A stretch of DNA of 8,716 nt, from the NCBI GenBank assembly GCA_022865845.1, contig JALHUC010000217.1, forward strand, positions 1-8,716. The letters run 5' to 3'. A model generated the notes under the pieces. That model was not told the origin of the DNA and searched no databases. It worked only from the letters and a program-made list of their open reading frames with translations. The stretch comes from a bacterium. Its GTDB lineage: Bacteria > BMS3Abin14. The position numbers were made by a program, and so were the translations under genes. Each line of letters begins with the position of its first letter. Within the stretch, counting starts at the first letter, position 1. Positions 5,520-8,716 of this stretch are shown one piece after another.

Positions 5520-6868
5520 AAAGCCACCTCTGCCGAAATATCATACAAAACCGGATCCACAACGGCAGCGATCACCCGACCATGGGCATCCGCTCCGGAA
5601 AGGTCCAGATCCTGCTCCAGGTCAAAGGGCTTCCCCTTTTCATCGATGACCATTTTCAATGTCGGTTTTCCCCCTTGATCCCCGGCCTTGACCACCATTC
5701 CTATCTCGTTGCTTGTAAGCCGTACCATGGCACCCGGCGGATATGCGCCTACCATGGCTATGAAGGCATCCACATGATGGGGGTCGAACCTCGTACCGCG
5801 GCCGTTTTCCAGAAAGGTTATCGCCTCCACCGGGGACATCGGTTTTTTGTAGGCCCTGACTGTGGTGATGGCATCGTAGACGTCCACAACCGATATGAGT
5901 TGGGCAATTTTGGAGGGCCCCTCCACCTTTGATCTCACCGGATAACCCCCGCCGTCAATATGCATGTGATGACCTTCCACAGCCTGGACCAGACCATCAG
6001 TGCCGCCCATACCCCGGAGCACATCAGCAGAGTGAAGAGGGTGGGATTTTACAGCTTCCCACTCCCTGAGGGTCAATCCACCCGGTTTGTTGATAATCTC
6101 TGAAGGCACCCGCACTTTGCCGATATCGTGCATCATGCCGGCCAGGGCCGCCCATTTGATATTTTTCTCGTCCATCCCCTCCTTTTCAGCAAGAAGGAGG
6201 GCAAGGATCCCCACGTTGACACAGTGCTGATATGTATAGGCATCGTAGCCCTTAAGACCGGAAAGCAGCATGAGCAGCGACCTGTTGTCCGCCAGGTTAT
6301 CCATAAAGCCTTCAACAAGGTTTTCCGCCTCTGTAAGAGGGGGCAGTTGGCCATCCCCCACTACAGAAAAGAACTCTGTCATTGTGTTTATGGCGTCCCT
6401 GTAAGTTTCCAGGCTTTTTGTTGGCAGGTCTTTTTCGTCATGCCCCATCTTGAAGCTTTTCAGACCGATGTGGGTCAGCTCATCCTGTTCTATCAACCTC
6501 AGGAACGTCTCCTTGCTTCGCTCCTTGACCTTGAGGATCCCCACCAGCTTGAGCAGCTCATCTTCGGTCACACCTTGCCTGATGAGGAGATCATCGATCC
6601 CAAAACCGGTCAGCACCTTGAGTATGTTTTCCGAGTAAGGCGTGGTTTCGTAAAACAGGTAGTCGTCCACATATAGAACACCGTTGATCACCCCGATGAG
6701 AACATCCTCTTTTGTCTCGAAGGTCTCGACGAGAAAATCGAAAACCCGCTTGGAGACCCCCCTTACGGAAGGGTGCTCAGGCGGGTAAAGGGCTATGTTC
6801 CTGACAGCGTTATCCAGGAACTTGATGATCCCCCTGTATCGCTCTATCTGTTTCGGGTCCTGGGTCAT
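5513..6868 (-). CDS. HD-GYP domain protein (probable cyclic-di-GMP phosphodiesterase)
   Basis: 451 residues with three parts. Residues about 1-145 are an unnamed domain with the motif ALYPPEHPS (26-34). A helical linker spans about 150-200. The HD-GYP domain covers about 205-375: His215 in YTYQHCVNVG, HDIGK at 247-251, His276 in SHPLHSADVL, HH at 300-301, GGGYP at 306-310, and Asp329/Asp332 in VVDVYDA. These are the metal ligands and motifs of HD-GYP phosphodiesterases, which hydrolyse cyclic-di-GMP. The usual Glu after HH is Met302, which is unusual. A C-terminal beta-rich extension (about 376-451) follows. The protein is cytoplasmic, with no receiver or membrane segment, so its input is probably the N-terminal domain. 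The start ATG at 6868 follows an AGGAG site by about seven bases. The large HEAT gene lies upstream on the same strand, 210 bases away. Confidence 0.93.
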   Translation of the reverse strand: MTQDPKQIERYRGIIKFLDNAVRNIALYPPEHPSVRGVSKRVFDFLVETFETKEDVLIGVINGVLYVDDYLFYETTPYSENILKVLTGFGIDDLLIRQGVTEDELLKLVGILKVKERSKETFLRLIEQDELTHIGLKSFKMGHDEKDLPTKSLETYRDAINTMTEFFSVVGDGQLPPLTEAENLVEGFMDNLADNRSLLMLLSGLKGYDAYTYQHCVNVGILALLLAEKEGMDEKNIKWAALAGMMHDIGKVRVPSEIINKPGGLTLREWEAVKSHPLHSADVLRGMGGTDGLVQAVEGHHMHIDGGGYPVRSKVEGPSKIAQLISVVDVYDAITTVRAYKKPMSPVEAITFLENGRGTRFDPHHVDAFIAMVGAYPPGAMVRLTSNEIGMVVKAGDQGGKPTLKMVIDEKGKPFDLEQDLDLSGADAHGRVIAAVVDPVLYDISAEVAFA

Positions 6869-6893
6869 AGGCTTGCTCCTCTGGAGCGGTAGT

Positions 6894-6942
6894 CAGTGAA
6901 CAGTGAACAGTGATCGGTAATCGGTAATCGGTAATCAGTTTA
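6894..6942. repeat. 7-base tandem array (CAGTGAA/CGGTAAT), seven units in phase
   Basis: CAGTGAA is repeated twice (6894-6907), then CAGTGAT (6908-6914), CGGTAAT three times (6915-6935) and CAGTTTA (6936-6942), all in one unbroken register of seven. It begins 25 bases upstream of the HD-GYP start. Bases 6908-6925 have an exact 18-base inverted copy at 7067-7084. Confidence 0.85.
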
Positions 6943-6960
6943 CAATGGATTTAATTAGGT

Positions 6961-6992
6961 AAAAAGCCTCAAATAGCTGTTTTCAGCTGAGC
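6961..6992 (-). terminator. Possible weak terminator downstream of the large HEAT gene
   Basis: On the minus strand AGCTG-AAAA-CAGCT (6988-6975) forms a small hairpin, with GCTC and GAGGC on either side able to lengthen it, followed by TTTTT (6965-6961). The stem is short and the U-tract is not adjacent, so this is a weak candidate. It lies between the two repeat arrays, in the gap between the large HEAT gene and the HD-GYP gene. Confidence 0.3.
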
Positions 6993-7020
6993 ATTTATAA
7001 CGAATCACGGCCCATCTTTC

Positions 7021-7048
7021 TGAGATCTGAGAATTGAGATCTGAGATT
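7021..7048. repeat. 7-base tandem array (TGAGATC type)
   Basis: Four consecutive heptamers TGAGATC, TGAGAAT, TGAGATC and TGAGATT, in phase. It lies inside the long inverted repeat formed by the flanking arrays. The GAGATC core contains the palindrome AGATCT when two units meet, so it can also pair with itself. Confidence 0.8.
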
Positions 7049-7058
7049 GGACTAAATT

Positions 7059-7086
7059 CACTGATCACCGATTACCGATCACTGAA
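7059..7086. repeat. 7-base tandem array (CACTGAT/CACCGAT) across the stop codon of the large HEAT gene
   Basis: Heptamers CACTGAT (7059-7065), CACCGAT (7066-7072), TACCGAT (7073-7079) and CACTGAA (7080-7086). The complement gives ATCGGTA and ATCAGTG words matching the array at 6894-6942 in inverted orientation. The TGA stop of the HEAT gene (7079-7081) lies within it, so the gene's last Val-Gln codons are array sequence. Confidence 0.85.
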
Positions 7087-8665
7087 CTTCACCTTCCCTG
7101 CGCAGAAACTCCTGGGCGGTCTTAAAGGCATCACCCTTGAGCTTTGAAAGGGTTTGCCGCAACACTTTCACCGATCTTGCCCCGCCTATCTCAACCAGAC
7201 CGTCCACTGCCGCTTTCTGGATCCTTTCACGTCCGGAAGGACTGAGAAAAGATCTGGCCTTAAGAATACCGCTGAGAAACTGGATCGACCTGTCCCCACC
7301 CTCTCGTGCGATCCCCTTGACAGCCATCTCTCTTCTGTTCACATCCCCTTCCCCGAAGGACGGCTTCCTGGCAAGCGCCATTAAACGCTGCAGTCCCCCA
7401 GTGCCCTGCAGAACACCGAGGGCGTAGACAGCACGAGCCTGGACCTCAAGGTCCGCATCGTCCAGAAGCCTGTTCATCAACCCCTCGTCAACCGGAATGG
7501 GAAATCTGTACAGGAAGCGCAGCGCTTCAAGGCGTATCTTCGGATGGGGGTGTTGAAGGTAGGTCCTGACGTTGGCTGAATCCTTCTGTCCTCCCACCTC
7601 CTGCAGGAGTCCAAGAGCGTTCCTGACAACATACCATCGGTCGTCCCTGAGCCATTTCTCAAGGTGGGGTCTTAACGCATCACCGAACCTGCTGAGAAAA
7701 TTGATGATGGTCCGGCGTCCGAAAGCTTCGTTCTCATCGGCGAGCATTTGGAGGAGCACCGATATGGACAGATCGTGAGTATGATAGAGGACCGCCTGTA
7801 TAGCCTCTCTGTCCGGCTGCTCCCTCCTCGTCAACTGGGCGACCATCTCCTCGAGGACTGGAGGCTGGGCAAGCAGCCGGATCGATTCCGTGTTTATCTT
7901 TGAGATCTCCTCGGGAACCTGCTTCAGAAGGTATTTCCCGAGGTGCTTGAGCACAGCAGCGGCGAGATCCGGGACCCCCATACCACCCGTTTCCCTGAGT
8001 CTGGTCAAAATATCGCTTAAAACCGATTTGTACTGCGCTACTGTGCCGGCCTTGTCCAGTTCACGGAGCTTGCCAGCAAGCCATTCTTCCTGGTTGATCT
8101 CCGGGCTGCCATCATCCTTGAAACTGAGATTCGCCGCCTTTGGTTCAGCCGCCTCATCTGGAGGGGCTACCGGAGAAAAGGTCTCTGACGCGTAACGGCT
8201 CCCGTTCTCCCCGGAGATCTCTACTCGCCGGCCCAGGATACCTTCGTAGTCAACCTCCTCCAATTGAAAGGATCCGGTTCCTTTGCCCCGGCTCAGTTCT
8301 ACAGCCCCGCCGGCACCCTTGATCGCCACCGCGTCCATTGCCAGCAGTTCGAAGAGGACCTCCAGATCTTTAGCGCTGAGCCCTCGCATAAAACGCAGTG
8401 AAGAGATCTGCCGCGTGAAACACTCCCTGGCCAGGAACTGACTGGACCCATCCTTTGTGCTCAGAGGTTCACCTGACCAGGTGACAGCATCCCCCTCTAC
8501 TTTAAGCTCCATGACCGGTTCAAGGCTGAGGCAGGAAGAAAAGTCGGCCTGAAGCTTCTGAAAAAATCTCTCCCGGGAGGGGTGGCCGGCAGGATACATG
8601 GCCATTGCCTTAAATGCTCTGACCAGCTCGGAAACAAGCAATGCGACTGTAGTAGAATCGGTCAT
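7079..8665 (-). CDS. Large HEAT-repeat protein with a YPxxHPS N-terminal domain
   Basis: 528 residues. Residues about 1-150 are a globular domain with AMYPAGHPSRERF (22-34) and MRGLSAKDLEVLFELL (93-108). It resembles the N-terminal domain of the neighbouring HD-GYP protein in motif, spacing and predicted helices. Residues about 150-195 are a low-complexity linker rich in Ala, Pro and Glu. Residues about 195-525 are HEAT/armadillo-like repeats, for example WLRDDRWYVVRNALGLLQEV (338-357), YLQHPHPKIRLEALRFLYRF (369-388) and LLDDADLEVQARAVYALGVL (400-419). There is no signal peptide, membrane helix or catalytic motif, so it is probably a cytoplasmic scaffold. The start ATG at 8665 follows GGAG by five bases. 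HD-GYP lies 210 bases downstream on the same strand. A role tied to cyclic-di-GMP signalling is inferred only from that neighbour and the shared domain. Confidence 0.88.
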   Translation of the reverse strand: MTDSTTVALLVSELVRAFKAMAMYPAGHPSRERFFQKLQADFSSCLSLEPVMELKVEGDAVTWSGEPLSTKDGSSQFLARECFTRQISSLRFMRGLSAKDLEVLFELLAMDAVAIKGAGGAVELSRGKGTGSFQLEEVDYEGILGRRVEISGENGSRYASETFSPVAPPDEAAEPKAANLSFKDDGSPEINQEEWLAGKLRELDKAGTVAQYKSVLSDILTRLRETGGMGVPDLAAAVLKHLGKYLLKQVPEEISKINTESIRLLAQPPVLEEMVAQLTRREQPDREAIQAVLYHTHDLSISVLLQMLADENEAFGRRTIINFLSRFGDALRPHLEKWLRDDRWYVVRNALGLLQEVGGQKDSANVRTYLQHPHPKIRLEALRFLYRFPIPVDEGLMNRLLDDADLEVQARAVYALGVLQGTGGLQRLMALARKPSFGEGDVNRREMAVKGIAREGGDRSIQFLSGILKARSFLSPSGRERIQKAAVDGLVEIGGARSVKVLRQTLSKLKGDAFKTAQEFLRREGEVQ

Positions 8666-8683
8666 AGGGGCTCCAAAAAATTA

Positions 8684-8711
8684 ATTCCTGATTCCTGATT
8701 CCTGATTTTCA
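8684..8711. repeat. 7-base tandem array (ATTCCTG type) upstream of the large HEAT gene
   Basis: ATTCCTG occurs three times in register (8684-8704), followed by ATTTTCA (8705-8711). It starts 18 bases before the ATG of the large HEAT gene and continues to near the window edge, so its full extent and any inverted partner are not visible. The gap between array and start is a run of A on the plus strand (T on the coding strand). Confidence 0.8.
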
Positions 8712-8716
8712 GTCTA

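Noticed and set aside
6128..6676. A 182-residue plus-strand open frame opposite the HD-GYP gene
   Set aside because: It is antisense to the HD motif region and shows no domain or ribosome-binding site.
6894..7086. A CRISPR array
   Set aside because: Units are seven bases with no spacers of regular size, and no cas genes are nearby; these are plain tandem repeats.

Overview
The window looks like chromosomal DNA of a free-living, probably anaerobic Gram-negative bacterium of the Deltaproteobacteria/Desulfobacterota-Nitrospirota kind. That placement is an inference. It rests on an HD-GYP protein next to HEAT-repeat proteins, on the style of the peptide-type ABC importer, and on intergenic regions filled with short-word repeats. 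I see no phage genes, insertion sequence, CRISPR array, rRNA or tRNA.

Layout. Bases 1-491 (minus strand) hold the N-terminal part of an EamA/DMT transporter that runs off the left edge. Bases 592-4385 (minus) hold an SBP_bac_5 solute-binding protein followed by two membrane subunits of an OppBC/DppBC-type ABC importer. No ATPase gene is in the window. Upstream of the binding protein, 4505-4801 (minus) encodes a 98-residue remnant of a second binding protein. It keeps the N-terminus and the last 28 residues but lacks about 438 residues in between, in frame. A short HEAT-repeat protein is divergent from it (4867-5445, plus). A convergent HD-GYP protein follows (5513-6868, minus), and upstream of that lies a 528-residue HEAT-repeat protein (7079-8665, minus).

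How the genes fit together. The left half is a peptide or small-solute uptake operon transcribed leftward. The right half looks like a regulatory or signalling group: an HD-GYP protein (family activity: cyclic-di-GMP hydrolysis) and two HEAT scaffold proteins. The HD-GYP protein and the large HEAT protein appear to share an unnamed N-terminal domain marked by a YPxxHPS motif.

The most unusual feature is in the gaps. Apart from the 119-base gap between the two binding-protein genes and the 65-base divergent gap, every intergenic stretch carries short tandem arrays of 7-base units, plus one of 8-base units. The word differs from array to array (GGATGAA, GGTCCAA, TTTGGGC, CTCTGCA, CAGTGAA/CGGTAAT, TGAGATC, CACTGAT/CACCGAT, ATTCCTG). 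Several occur as inverted pairs, and stop codons repeatedly fall inside or at the edge of an array.
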